Source of the DNA: Platanthera guangdongensis
Lineage: Eukaryota; Streptophyta; Magnoliopsida; Asparagales; Orchidaceae
Assembly: GCA_039583875.1 (NCBI GenBank)
Contig: CM077153.1
Span: 114,510,568 to 114,574,567, forward strand
Direction of reading: 5' to 3'
Length of the DNA stretch: 64,000 nucleotides
Shown: in pieces, positions 53,920-64,000 of the stretch
Position numbering within the stretch: the first letter of the stretch is position 1
Layout: every line of letters starts with the position of its first letter
The notes under the pieces: model-generated
What the model was told of the DNA's origin: nothing
What the model saw: only the letters and a program-made list of their open reading frames with translations
The model's database searches: none
Position numbers and translations under genes: made by a program

Positions 53920-56705
53920 TGTAACGCCTCTGAATTTTTCAGTTATTATTTTGATCTCTTCAGTGGCGTAATAGTGACGTAAGGGCATTACGTTGACACT
54001 CAGTTAATGGTGCATTGATTTTAGTGCTTGATTTTGCTCGTTGGAGCAAGTCAGCCAGTTTTTAGACGCATCGGAATTAGAGTTTTTTACTTGAGAAAAT
54101 TAAAGTGATTAATTTTCAGCATGCATGTGTTGTTTCATTGCGATCTGGGCATAATTGGAGTCTCGGTGAATTTATAAGGATTATTATTGTTTTAATTTCG
54201 AGAAATTTTAACCCTAGTTTGGTTTGTTTGATCCTTATTTTGACTCTGTCGTTGATTTCGTAGCACTGACATTTAGCTTTAATGCAAATTCCATCAAAAA
54301 TCGAGACGATTTGGTTACTCTCATCCTTTGAGTTTTCTGGTTATTATATTAATAATATAATAGTATTTGTATATATTATTACTTATAAAAAGAAGACCTT
54401 ATTCATCCTTCTTCCCCAAACATCGGTCCTAAGAGCGGAAATAAGAGGGCGGAGACCTTCCTCCATGAAACTTCCGGACGCCTTATCGGGAGCTCCAGTG
54501 GGCGAAAACATGGACGGAGCATAGATCTGGAGAGCTTTCGCCGAGCTCTTCAAGTGTGCGGTAAGTATTCTGGATTTAGTGGATTTTTGGGGTTTGAGGT
54601 AGTAGCTTAACCCTTGTTCGTGCCCTGAAAAGTTTCAGAGATCGTAGATGAGGAGTTCTTGCAGCCGATTCTTGAAGCGGAGAGCCTCAGAGGCCGATTT
54701 TCTGAAGATCTGAGGCAAGTGGTGTTTCGTTCTTCTTCCCTTATGTTTTATCCTTCTTCCTTATAATTAGTTCTTAGGAAACCTTGTTGATTCTTGTAAA
54801 TTTTTTGTTTCTTGATGAAATTCTGCCTAGGTTAAAGTAGAACTTGTGGAAAACCGTCGTGTTGAATCCATCGAGTGTCCACCAATTCGCCAATTGTAAT
54901 TCATCAAGTGTCTTTGAATCCGTCAAGACAAATTCGTCTAGTGTCCTTGAATTTGTCGAGAATGTTCATCGAGACTAACTTCAATTCGCCGCGTGACTTT
55001 AATTCATTGAGTGTCTTTAAGTCATCGTTGAGTAACCTTGTGTTCACTAAGTAACCTCGAATTCGTCGGGTCATCCTTGGATTTCATCGAGTATGTCCCT
55101 TGAGTTCATTGAGTTTCATGCTTATTCGTCGAGTATCATTCAGTTTCGTTGAATTCGTTGAGTAGATTTGTCTGGTCAACCCTATTCATCAAAGTTGAAT
55201 TTGTCGAGTGTTTTTGAACCGTCAAGTCAATTCGTCGAGTTTCGATTTTAAGTCAAGGGTAATTCGTCAAGTTTCGACTTGAGGTCAAGGGTATATCGTC
55301 AAGTTTTGATTTGAGGTCAAGAGTAATTCATCAAGTATTGTCGATAAATCTGTGCGGACTTAGAACTTTTTCGTCGGGTGAACTTGCAATTCGTTGAGTA
55401 TACCTTAGGAATTTTTGGTTTTCTTCACTTTGCGTCGTGGTGGAAATCTAATGGTAAGCCTTGAATTTATTTTGTTTATTAGTACATTTGTATGATTATT
55501 TGTGGCCTTTGGTTGGCAATGGATAAGGGACCTCCACGTCAATGTCGGTTTCTGAATCATTACACCTGGTGGGTTTTCTATTCTTCTTATGGACTGTTGG
55601 TTTGTGTTGGTTAGATGGCCACTTCCACAGTGAGTTTTTGAGATGTTTGGCCCGATGGTTTGTGTTGGACAAGTGGCCACCGCCTCAGTGTCGTGTTTCT
55701 TTTACCGGTGTTAATGATTCATGCTTTAAAATAGATCAGTCTTCTCTTATATATACATATGTTCATATGCACGCTCTTGCAGATATTAACTAAGTAAAGC
55801 TCTATATCACACTTGGTGCAGCTTATCATATTTTAAACTTCTTTGAATTCTTCATTTCTTACTGTTTTATGATTTAGATGTTGTGGTTTGATTACTAGTA
55901 TGTTTGGGTTGGTAACATGTCTAACTATTTGATTTTACTCTTTGTTGCCGCTTGTACATTCTTGCTGAGGCATTTTTTTCTTTTGAATGACTCAGGCTCA
56001 GAGTAGTAGCAGTCTGGGTAGCTAGAGTTGGTGGCCTCAAGCATTCGACAGTAGCAGTGGTTTTTCCCTTACCTCGGTGTGGTAGTTTTGTAGTTTTTAC
56101 TTTGTTTCAGGCATACATTTTTTCTGTGGGTTCGTGTCAGGTTGTTGACGCATATAGTGAATTATTGTAGGTGTTAGACTACTTGCTAGCTGCTATGCTA
56201 TTTCCTTGCTAGTTTGTTTTACCTACTTGCTCTCTGGGATGGTTTTATGCTAGGTTACATGTTAGTTATTTTCAAAGTATTAAAAGATCAATATTCTTAT
56301 CTCATACTCATAGCTTCTCTTTAAATCAAATGCCACCCTACTTTAGCGAACGTAAAAGCTCTTTTAGTACTTATATTAAATCTAGAGGTGTGCATATCAT
56401 GAATTGTTCAATTGTTTCTTCATGCTCATATAGGGTAATAAATGAACTAAACAAAGTATTTTCTGCTGCATATATGTATATTTTTACCCGTGGACTAATT
56501 GATCCACTGAGCCGAGGGACACAACAATCAAACTTAAACTCAAACTATATTTTTATCATAATAATTTGTGAACTTCATGAAAAGTATTAGGAGTAGATTC
56601 TTTCTTGAGCGTCTGCAGTTGTCCCCTGCATGACATGACATCACAACACGTATTTTCTCTTACTCTGATGAATTTTTCAATGTGGAGAAGATGCGGGGTG
56701 TGATA
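53920..56705 (+). repeat. Element D 5' LTR
   Basis: It begins TGTAACGCC. The right end is placed at TGTGATA (56699-56705), taken as a mutated TGTGACA, because a decayed primer site CAGTATTAGAG follows. The stretch 54850-55400 contains about twenty degenerate copies of ATTCGTCGAGT. No ORF is supported in it. The right boundary is inferred. Confidence 0.65.
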
Positions 56706-57500
56706 GTCAGTATTAGAGGGTGGTTTGTTTGACAAGTTGGTTGAATGACGATCTCTGGTAAAGTTTGAGTTGCCTTATTTCATTGCATACACACACTGAT
56801 GTGTCATAAGTACATCTTGGCAGAAACATGACCACTACACTCATAAGCATGACAAGAAGTATACGATGCATATTATGTTATATGGGATGCATAATATGTG
56901 TTGGTATATGGATACTCATAGACATATCAACATATGACTTGTTAAGTTAAAATGGGCGACTAAACATTATCATATGAATTCGCATTAGATTTTGCTTTTT
57001 GTTACATGCGATAATATGGTTTATGGGATGCATAATATTTCTTGTGTACACCACTCATGACATGCAATAAGACCTTTATTAGAATTCATAGCACAACATG
57101 CATGACATAACATAGCATTAGCACACATGCCAAGTTAAGATCTACATGATTACATACACACTCACATGGTTTTAAAAGAAATGAATAAGAATTCATGCAT
57201 TCATATTACATGCACATGAGTCAGTAGGATGATGGTGTATCATCCTAAAGCTAAAGCATAACATTACTTCTGAAAATGTCAGAGCAAGTTAGCAGAAAGA
57301 GCCAGTATCTATACATTCTTTGTCTGAACTAATTTGAGTAGTTTCATTTTTGAGCTAGGCTTTGATGAGTTTTTCGTTTTTATTACTAGAAATTCCTCCA
57401 AAGTATATTGCGACGAGGTCGACTCCCAGTCCTGGGTGAGCCGTTGGGTGCACAAAGTGAGGCCGTGATTGAAGGGCTGCAATGGGCAATGAGGCTCTAT
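56706..57500 (+). other. Element D leader, no gene seen
   Basis: AT-rich with many CATATG/ATGCAT words. A decayed initiator-tRNA-type primer site is at its left edge. No convincing ORF. Confidence 0.45.
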
Positions 57501-58570
57501 CAAGGTAAATGATTGCAATGCTATCACAGATTCAGGCGTTGTTGACTGCCGCATTAGCTCAGCAACCTAGGGTGCAGGACCATGCAGTGGGCCAGACTGT
57601 ACCTATTCCTACTGCTCCTCTAGTGCCTCTGGTTTTCTTACCACCGGAGATTAATTTCATTTTGCACTTATAGTGGTTAGGACCTCCTACCTATGACGGG
57701 AGAGCCAATTTCATGGATTTAGATGATTGGTTCATTGTAATCAAAGAGATGTTTTCGTATTCGGGGATCTCCGCGGACCAGAAGGTAATGGTCGCCTCTT
57801 AAGAGCTGAAGGGTCGGGCTAAGATCTCGTGGATTCGAGAGAAAGAATGCATCATAGAGGGATGTTCGTGAGTATCTTTAAAGGAGACATTGCTCAAGAA
57901 GTTCCTACAATCTATCGAGCAAGACTGTCTAATGAATAATTTTCTACACCTGAAACAAAGACGGCTCACGGTTAGTAAATATGAGATAGAATTCAACAAG
58001 TTGAGTAGGCTTGCTTTAGACTTGGTAGCCTCTGAGGCAGGTAGGGTGAAGCGATTTCTGGGAGGAATTCGTACTGACATCCAGTAGTTGGTTAGCCCGT
58101 ATAGATCAGAGAGTTATGTTGAAGTAGTAGAAGCTGCCCTAAAGGTTGAAGTGATAGATAACAAAAAAAATCATGGGCTACGAGCGAGGAAGGAGAAGAG
58201 AAAGTCTATTGATAGTGGAAGCTCTCGTGCATCTGACCATGTTTCGAAGAAAGGAAGCAAAGAAGTCTGTAGTTTCTATGGCCTGCCAGGCCATCTCTTC
58301 GTAAAATGTTATAAGAGGTTCGGAGCTCAGAAGCAGCAGTAAGTGCTTGCCATTCAGAGCATACACAAAGGAGACCTGGTTTATGTTTTGTGTAAGAAGA
58401 AGTGGCATGATGTTGTCTATTGTTGGATAAAGGATAAGGTCTGCTTCAAGTGTAGGCAGAAAGGCCATTTAAAGTCTAGGTGCTTGCGGTCTCAGCCACA
58501 GCTGTAGCTAGTTCCGCTTCAAGCCTTGCTGCCGCCGCCGCAAATTTTGGATGAGGGAATGGCAAGTTGA
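57501..58570 (+). pseudogene. gag: Element D gag
   Basis: Split over several frames and stops (for example 57672, 57799, 57870, 58085, 58340). Recognisable pieces are the capsid-type block PPTYDGRANFMDLDDWF (about 57690), SKYEIEFNKLSRLALD (about 57975) and a zinc knuckle CFKCRQKGHLKSRC (about 58445-58486) with all four ligands kept. An earlier CSFYGLPGHLFVKC resembles a second knuckle with one ligand missing. Confidence 0.75.
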
Positions 58571-59525
58571 ATGTGGTAACCTTGGAAGAAGGGCATAATT
58601 CCACCCAAGTGATCTCAGTTCATATTCTAAGCTAGTTATTAGCTTTCAGTTATGGTTTCGATGTTGTTTCGGCTAGTTACATATATGATTTTATAATGGA
58701 ATTTAAGGTAAGGAATTGTTGGGCGTGCGTTATATTTGATTATGGTGCTACCTACTCATTCATGGCTAGGACTTTTGTAGAACGTCATGGTCTAACTCTT
58801 GATCAAAATGGCAATCCAATTCGTGTTAAATTTCACTCTAGCAACTTGGTGGTGTCAGACCAGGAAATCCAGAGTTGTCCTATCCTTTTAGGTGACTTCC
58901 TAGCTTTTGTCGATCTGAACGTGCTAAACCGGGGGGGGGGGGGACTTTGATGTTATTTTGGGCATGGACAAGTTGTCCAAATATGGCGCTATTATCCAAT
59001 GCAAGGTAAAACATTTGGACTTCCAGATGGACAACGGATACCCCATGAGTGTGTATGACTTTCCATACCAGGATTCTTCGATTATTTATGTGGTATGTGC
59101 TCGGAAAATCTTAGATTTCGGTTATTTTGCTTACCTGGTTTCTATTTTTGAAACTATTTGTAGTTTGTCATATATCGAGGATATTCATGTGGTGCAAGAG
59201 TTCCCCGATGTTCTCTAGTTAATCTTACAGGTCTTCTGCCTGAGAGAGGTGTGGAATTCATCATTGATCTTGTGCTGGGTACTCGACCTATTGCTAAGGC
59301 ACCGTATCGTATGGCCCCGGATGAAGTAGTTGCATACCCAGTTAGATGAATTGCTACAATGTGGTTTTATTAGGCCAAGTTCTTATCCATGGGGTGCTCC
59401 CGTCTTATTTGTGAAAATGAAGGATGGTTCCATAAAAATTGTGCATTGATTATAGGGAGTTGAATAAGGTAACCATCAAGAACAAGTATCCCTTGCTACA
59501 GATAGATGATTTGTTTGATCAGTTG
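58571..59525 (+). pseudogene. pol: Element D protease and start of RT
   Basis: Protease has FDYGATYSFM (Asp kept, Thr to Tyr; about 58735), and ILGMDKLSKYGA after a 13-base G run (58931-58943) that shifts the frame. A linker and RT start follow ([50 protein letters not shown]) with further shifts. It ends at the E insertion. The RT form is that of chromoviruses. Confidence 0.85.
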
Positions 59526-61729
59526 TGTAATGCCCCATGTTCAGGAAATTCTTTTTGTATGGTACTGCGCGGCGGTAGAGCTACCGCTTGCGGTAGGTCG
59601 GTGTTCTCTACACTCTCAATGCTACCTATGCTCTCAGCGTCTCAGCACATGCTTGCGTCGGGCGATGCATACCTTGTGGCGGTAGTCCGCTCGACGATTG
59701 GGCCGAGGCACTCAGAGCTCGACGTTCTCGATAAGCACTAGCTCTCAGCGATAGAGGTAGCGTGGGGCGGCAGCCTGACAATTTATTTGATAGAGCTCTT
59801 GGGTTGTTACCGCGCCACATTAACCTTACCGCAGGCAGTAGCGTAGCTTTTTCGTTTCCTTCCAAACGTGTAAACTATCGCGCGGCGATAGTTTTCTTTC
59901 GTGTGGCGATAACATAGCATTTATGGCGTGTCCACGTGTCACCGCCCAATTGGGTTTCTAAGTGGAGGCATCCTCGAGAAGCCGAATGATTGGGTTACTG
60001 CGTGGCGCTAACTTCCTACCACGCGGCAGTAGCTCTCTTAAACTAACTTCTTGGAGAAATCAGGACCGTCCATTGATTTTATTTGGAGATCCGACGCCTG
60101 GTGCGTCCCTTTGCGGGTATATAGCCGGGAGTTAGTTTTTCCCAACTCATTTCTTCCTTGACTATCTCTTTCTAAGTACTAGAGAGAAAATAGAGTGAAG
60201 AGGGGGGAATAAGGAAGAGATCCCACCACCATTGGAGTTCTGAAGCTCTGATTCACAAGCCGAGTCTGGATTTATGGAGACAAGGTCATTGCGGTCACAT
60301 CCATCCATCTAGATCTTGGCCATAGCACCGAAGAAATCGAAAAGGGCAACGATTATGTACTTGGACATGTGAAGTCCTCTTTCTTTTGCATAGGAAACAC
60401 TCTCCCACGAGTGTGCGGTGAGCATGAGGTATTCCTTTGGGTAAATATGCATTATCCCCATAGTTTTGCATATACAGTTTGGAATCGATGTACAGATAAA
60501 GGCATGGTGTGTGAAGCCCATCCGGATGGGTTGGTCTGGATTGGTGATGTTTTCATTATTCATGAATTGCCGGAGAAGACTCCGTGCTGTATGTTTTTAG
60601 GGTTTCTACACGGTAGATTGCATCGGGGAACTTTGGGGACTAACCCCAAGGAGCACCTGAAAAACTTGGCAGGAACGCATTTCTACCAGGTACCGCGCGG
60701 TGGTAGTGTTGTCGCTGGTGGTAGCTTTATGAAAGTGCTGTTGTAAGGCTTGGAGACCTGTGGGCAAGTGTATGGGGATGTGTGCTCTAGGAGCCCATCT
60801 TGGTGTCTTGAGAGCCAACCTTGTGCATAACCGGGTTATGTACTATTGTATGAACGATACGATGGGCCTCGGGGAAGCTTGACCTGTGCCGATGGCTTAA
60901 ATTGACATGGTGATGTGAGCAATGGGTTGAGTGAATCTGTACCCGCTCTATGTGGTTCGGTTCAAGAGACCTAAAGTACGTGGCACTTAACGGGGGCATA
61001 AAAGGAGAAGTCTTAGGCTTCGGCTAGAAAAACTCAAATGCTCATGATCGTTGTCGTCCTGGGGGCAGTATTGAAGACTCGGATTGGACCGGAATCTCTA
61101 AGAATGTGTCGTGAGAGCACGGTATGTGTGGCCGTTCGTGCCTACGCCTGTGGTGAAGTGTGCTTAAATTGCACTTTCATTTATATGTTGGATTTTGCTA
61201 ATACAATTGCAGGGAAGGAGCTCCGCCGCCCCGAGTAAGGGGTGTGGTCATTATAATTTGGTCAACTTTAGCTGAAAATTGCTTTGTTTTTCCACCGTAC
61301 GGTGGATTGTTCTTATGCAGGAACAGGTGAGCCTAGTGAGAAATAGCGGGCTGAAGCCCTTGTTGGTGTACTGGCCCTTAAAGGCCAAGGCGAAGTGTCT
61401 TTTCCTTTTAATACTATTATGTATATCCGACCTGCGAGCCGATGTATGTAAAACACTTTAATTCAAGCTGAATGTTATAAGTCCATAAGGCCAAGACTTT
61501 TGTGTATGTTATTTCATTCCGGCTTTGGCTGTAGTGGATATTCATGTTATGTTTATGAGTTCTTCTAACTTATTTAAAAGCTTCCGCTAGAATTCTCTGT
61601 ATTAGGTTTTGTTATTGTGTCATAGTATTTTGGTATTAATATGTAACTCCGCTGACTGTCCATGGAATATGGCGTGGGGCCCCGGCCGGACCTTCTGTTA
61701 TATCCCATGTGATGGATGGGGGTGTTACA
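59526..61729 (+). repeat. Element E 5' LTR (2204 bp)
   Basis: It begins TGTAATGCCCC and ends GGGGTGTTACA. The first 500 bp carry CTACCGC/GCGGTAG words, including the perfect inverted pair CTACCGCTTGCGGTAG at 59581-59596, and CTCGACGA words (about 59690, 59718). A TATATAGCC promoter-like site is at about 60117. The region 60322-60595 is homologous to the small ORF of the T LTR but frameshifted. Confidence 0.92.
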
Positions 61730-61732
61730 ATT

Positions 61733-61744
61733 TGGTATCAGACT
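61733..61744 (+). promoter_or_regulatory. Element E primer binding site
   Basis: TGGTATCAGA four bases after the LTR end, matching the start of the initiator Met tRNA site. Confidence 0.8.
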
Positions 61745-61952
61745 ACGGTGTTGGTCTTTTTTAGGTGAATTCGTGATCGAAATCTTTTTAAGGGGTGATG
61801 AGCACAGTCATGTGCGTCATCGTTATAACATGAAAAGAACTCATGAATGTCCACTTAGGAATGAAAATACACATGTTTGAGGAACATGCGTGTTCCTATG
61901 ATTGCTTTTTGTAATCCTGTTTGGTCACTTAATGGTTGTTGTACGACTATAA

Positions 61953-63095
61953 GTGACCAGGAGTGGCGCTGGGCTACCAGAATGCCCGCCTTCTGAGGAA
62001 AGTTGTGCACCCAATGACGTGCCTGCAACCCCTCCTTCGGCGGAAACAGTAAGACTTGTGGCTGAGGCGGTGTTTGCGATTTTAAATGCCCGGATAGGAA
62101 AGCAAGTGCAGCATCCTGCCCCTGCAGGGGTGCAGGTACCACTTCGAGCAGCAGAACCTAGAATGGTGTAACAAGTGGTGGTAGAGCCTTTAGTACCAAG
62201 AAGAGCAATAGAGAAGCAGATCAAGCATGTAATGAGCTTTAATACTCTGGTGTTTTGGGGACTAGAACCCCATCCCAGGCCGAGGATTGGCTCTCTCGGG
62301 TGAAAAGAGTTTTGACGGTCACTGAAATGGAGGAATGGCAGAAGACCACCATAGCCACCTTCCTGTTATATGGAGAAGCGAGGTTGTGGTGGGAAGAGTT
62401 GGAGCTGCACCACTTGGTTGGAAGACAACTCACTAATGTCTCGATGGAGGAATTTTCGAGGTTATTCTTGGCAAGATAGCTTCCCTCAGCACAGAGAATC
62501 AATATGGAGAATCAGTTCTAGAGACTAACACAGGGAGACAGTAGCGTGGATGAGAATCTCCACGAGTTTACGTGACTGGGTCGTTATGCTGGTGCTACGT
62601 TTGCCGATGAGGACAGTAAGACCAACCGATTCTACAAGGGTCTACGTGATGACCTTAGGCTACTACTTTCCGGGCCTATGATGCAAGGCTTCTTAACCCT
62701 GGTAAATACGGCCCGATCATTGGAAAATGATCTGAAGAGAGTCCAAGGGAAGAAGGACTCGAGTGCAAAGAAGTCGGAGTTCAAAGTGCCGAACTCAAAG
62801 TATGGGTTCCGTAAGTGGAACAAGAATGCTAGGACCTCGGGTCCAGCACCTTCTTCGGGTGTGTGTGGGGCAACTACAGGCCGAGCTCAGGACTCTTGTT
62901 ATAACTATGGAAAGTCGGGACATTTTGCCCGAGATTATAGGAGCGGACGACTAAAGTCCGAGAAGAGGCCTAGAGAAACTTACGAGTGGAAGGGAAAGGC
63001 GGTGGAGACAACCACATCACACTATGCTCCAGCACAGCCTAGAGTTTACAACCTTGGCCTTCAGGAGGCCATAAAGCAGGCTGACGTGGTGTCAT
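61953..63095 (+). pseudogene. gag: Element E gag
   Basis: Homologous throughout to T Gag, starting at GTG 61953 directly after AG (TRSGAG), again without an ATG. Lesions are TAA at 62169, a frameshift near 62255, TAG at 62477, further stops near 62518 and 62572, then open from 62678. Capsid block is ARLWWEELELHHL. Zinc knuckle CYNYGKSGHFARDY (about 62898) has two Cys ligands replaced by Tyr, as G-to-A changes would give. The C-terminal motif [15 protein letters not shown] is shared with T and precedes the intron. Confidence 0.9.
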
Positions 63096-63172
63096 GTATG
63101 GTTTAATTAATAGTAGTTTAGCTTCATATACTTGTTGCCTCATGCATGTTAGCTTATGACTGCTTGTGCTAG
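63096..63172 (+). other. Intron between gag and protease, element E (77 bp)
   Basis: Donor TCAT|GTATGG, acceptor TGCTTGTGCTAG|GC. Splicing links Gag (frame 2) to protease (frame 1) in codon phase 1. Unspliced reading stops at TAA 63104. It contains a branch-like CTTATGAC. Confidence 0.82.
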
Positions 63173-64000
63173 GCTTCGTTTTGATTTTTGATTGTCCGGC
63201 GAGAGCACTATTATACACGGGAGCTTCACATTCCTTTTTGTCTGAAGAATTTGTATAGCGCATCGGAGTACCTTCTTTGATGGCAATGGACAAATTGGAT
63301 GTGCTGCTGCCTAACGGGTGTTCTATGCGCTTTGATAAAGTTTATTGCATGAAGATATAGATTGGGAGTCAAGAGTTTGACTTGCAAGCATCGCTACTGT
63401 CGATAGTGGAGTTCGACGTGATCTTTGGTATGGACTGGCTATCGGAGCAGCATGCGCAGATTGATTGCAACCGTAAGGTGGTCAGATTGGGACTACATAC
63501 AGATCATGAGACCACATTCTCAGGCATGAAGGGGTCGAGCAAGACTTTGATGTCTGCTCTTCAGGTGGTCAATGCAGTTCGTAGTGGTGCAGAGCTGTTT
63601 CTCGCATTAGTGGAGGCTTCGAAGCCCAAGCCTGGTCTGGACAACATCCCAGTTGTATCTGAGTTTCCTGATGTATTCCCTGAAGATCTCCCTAGAGCTC
63701 CACCTTAGTTGGAGATTGACTTTACCATTGAGTTTGTGCTAGGTGCCAAACCTGTGTCATGCTCTCCATATCAGTTAGCGCCTAAGGAGATGGTGGAACT
63801 GAAAGTACAACTTCAAGTGTTGTTGGATCATGGTTATGTGCGTCCAAGTTCGTCGTCTTCGAGCGCTCCGGTCCTCTTTGTGAAGAAGAAGGACAGAAGC
63901 TTACGACTATGTATTGATTACCATGAGTTGAATAAGCTAATGGAGAAGAATAAGTAACCAATCCCAAGGATTGTTGATCTGTTCGACCAGCTGGTCGGGT
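63173..64000 (+). pseudogene. pol: Element E protease and start of RT
   Basis: Protease: the active site reads LLYTGASHSF, so the catalytic Asp is Tyr. Stops are at 63256, 63358 and 63706, and again at 63955. Later parts read FGMDWLSEQHAQIDC, the linker EFPDVFPEDLP, and the RT start [25 protein letters not shown], running off the window. It is inactive. Confidence 0.9.

Larger units (their letters stand above)
53920..59525 (+). mobile_element. Element D: degraded Ty3/gypsy chromovirus, cut by element E
   Basis: LTR 53920-56705, gag remnant, protease and the start of RT up to 59525, where E is inserted in RT. Inserted into gag of C. The 3' part lies beyond the window. Every coding part has stops, so it is older than T. 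Confidence 0.85.
59526..64000 (+). mobile_element. Element E: Tekay-like element, 5' part
   Basis: LTR 59526-61729, primer site, gag, gag-protease intron, protease and the first part of RT; it runs off the window. It is closely related to C and related to T. Confidence 0.9.

Noticed and set aside
55405..55793. Open frames in the D LTR around 55400-55800
   Set aside because: No similarity to known domains and no conservation to test; AT-rich LTR sequence gives such frames by chance.

Overview
This 64 kb window has no recognisable host gene, rRNA, tRNA or CRISPR array. It reads as repeat-rich (probably pericentromeric or knob-like) angiosperm nuclear DNA made of LTR retrotransposons nested in one another. 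The families present (Ty3/gypsy Tat, Athila and Tekay-type chromoviruses; Ty1/copia SIRE/Maximus-type) are those of seed-plant genomes. The species cannot be named from this sequence.

The oldest layer is element C, a minus-strand Tekay-like chromovirus. Its pieces lie at 15641-16684 (3' LTR start, integrase end, chromodomain), 29139-29644 (RNase H and RT) and 52609-53919 (RT, protease, gag end). Everything else sits inside it. (i) 1-15640: a SIRE-type LTR fragment (13690-15640) holds the 3' half of another SIRE-type element (8366-13689), which holds the 3' half of a Tat element, Tat A (1-8365). (ii) 16685-29138: a SIRE-type LTR is cut by an Athila element, and a later deletion removed the Athila 3' end plus part of C. 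(iii) 29645-52608: a second Tat copy, Tat B, lies on the minus strand and contains element T (32602-42480), a complete, young Tekay element with 5-bp target duplications CAACG. (iv) 53920-64000: chromovirus D, interrupted by Tekay-like element E at 59526.

Three systems stand out. First, elements T, E and C each carry a short GT-AG intron of 91, 77 and 74 bp at the same place between gag and protease, in the same codon phase and with an in-frame stop inside it. Retention would give Gag and splicing would give Gag-Pol, which suggests splicing sets the Gag:Gag-Pol ratio. Second, the Tat elements carry a two-gene antisense cassette between integrase and the 3' LTR. Each gene has its own TATA box and introns. 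In Tat A the second antisense gene (568 codons after splicing, similar to the plant 'transposase (putative), gypsy type' domain) is fully open although the sense pol is dead. Third, the Tat LTRs, antisense genes and 3' region, but almost none of gag-pol, are saturated with GCGGAC/GTCCGC. In the 3' region this motif forms an array of 32-33 bp hairpins of fixed geometry, seen in both copies. Most other LTR families here carry their own short, often inverted, family-specific motif arrays.

The coding state of the elements varies. T is nearly intact, with one nonsense codon in RT. Tat A pol has three nonsense codons. Athila, C, D, E and Tat B have many stops and frameshifts.
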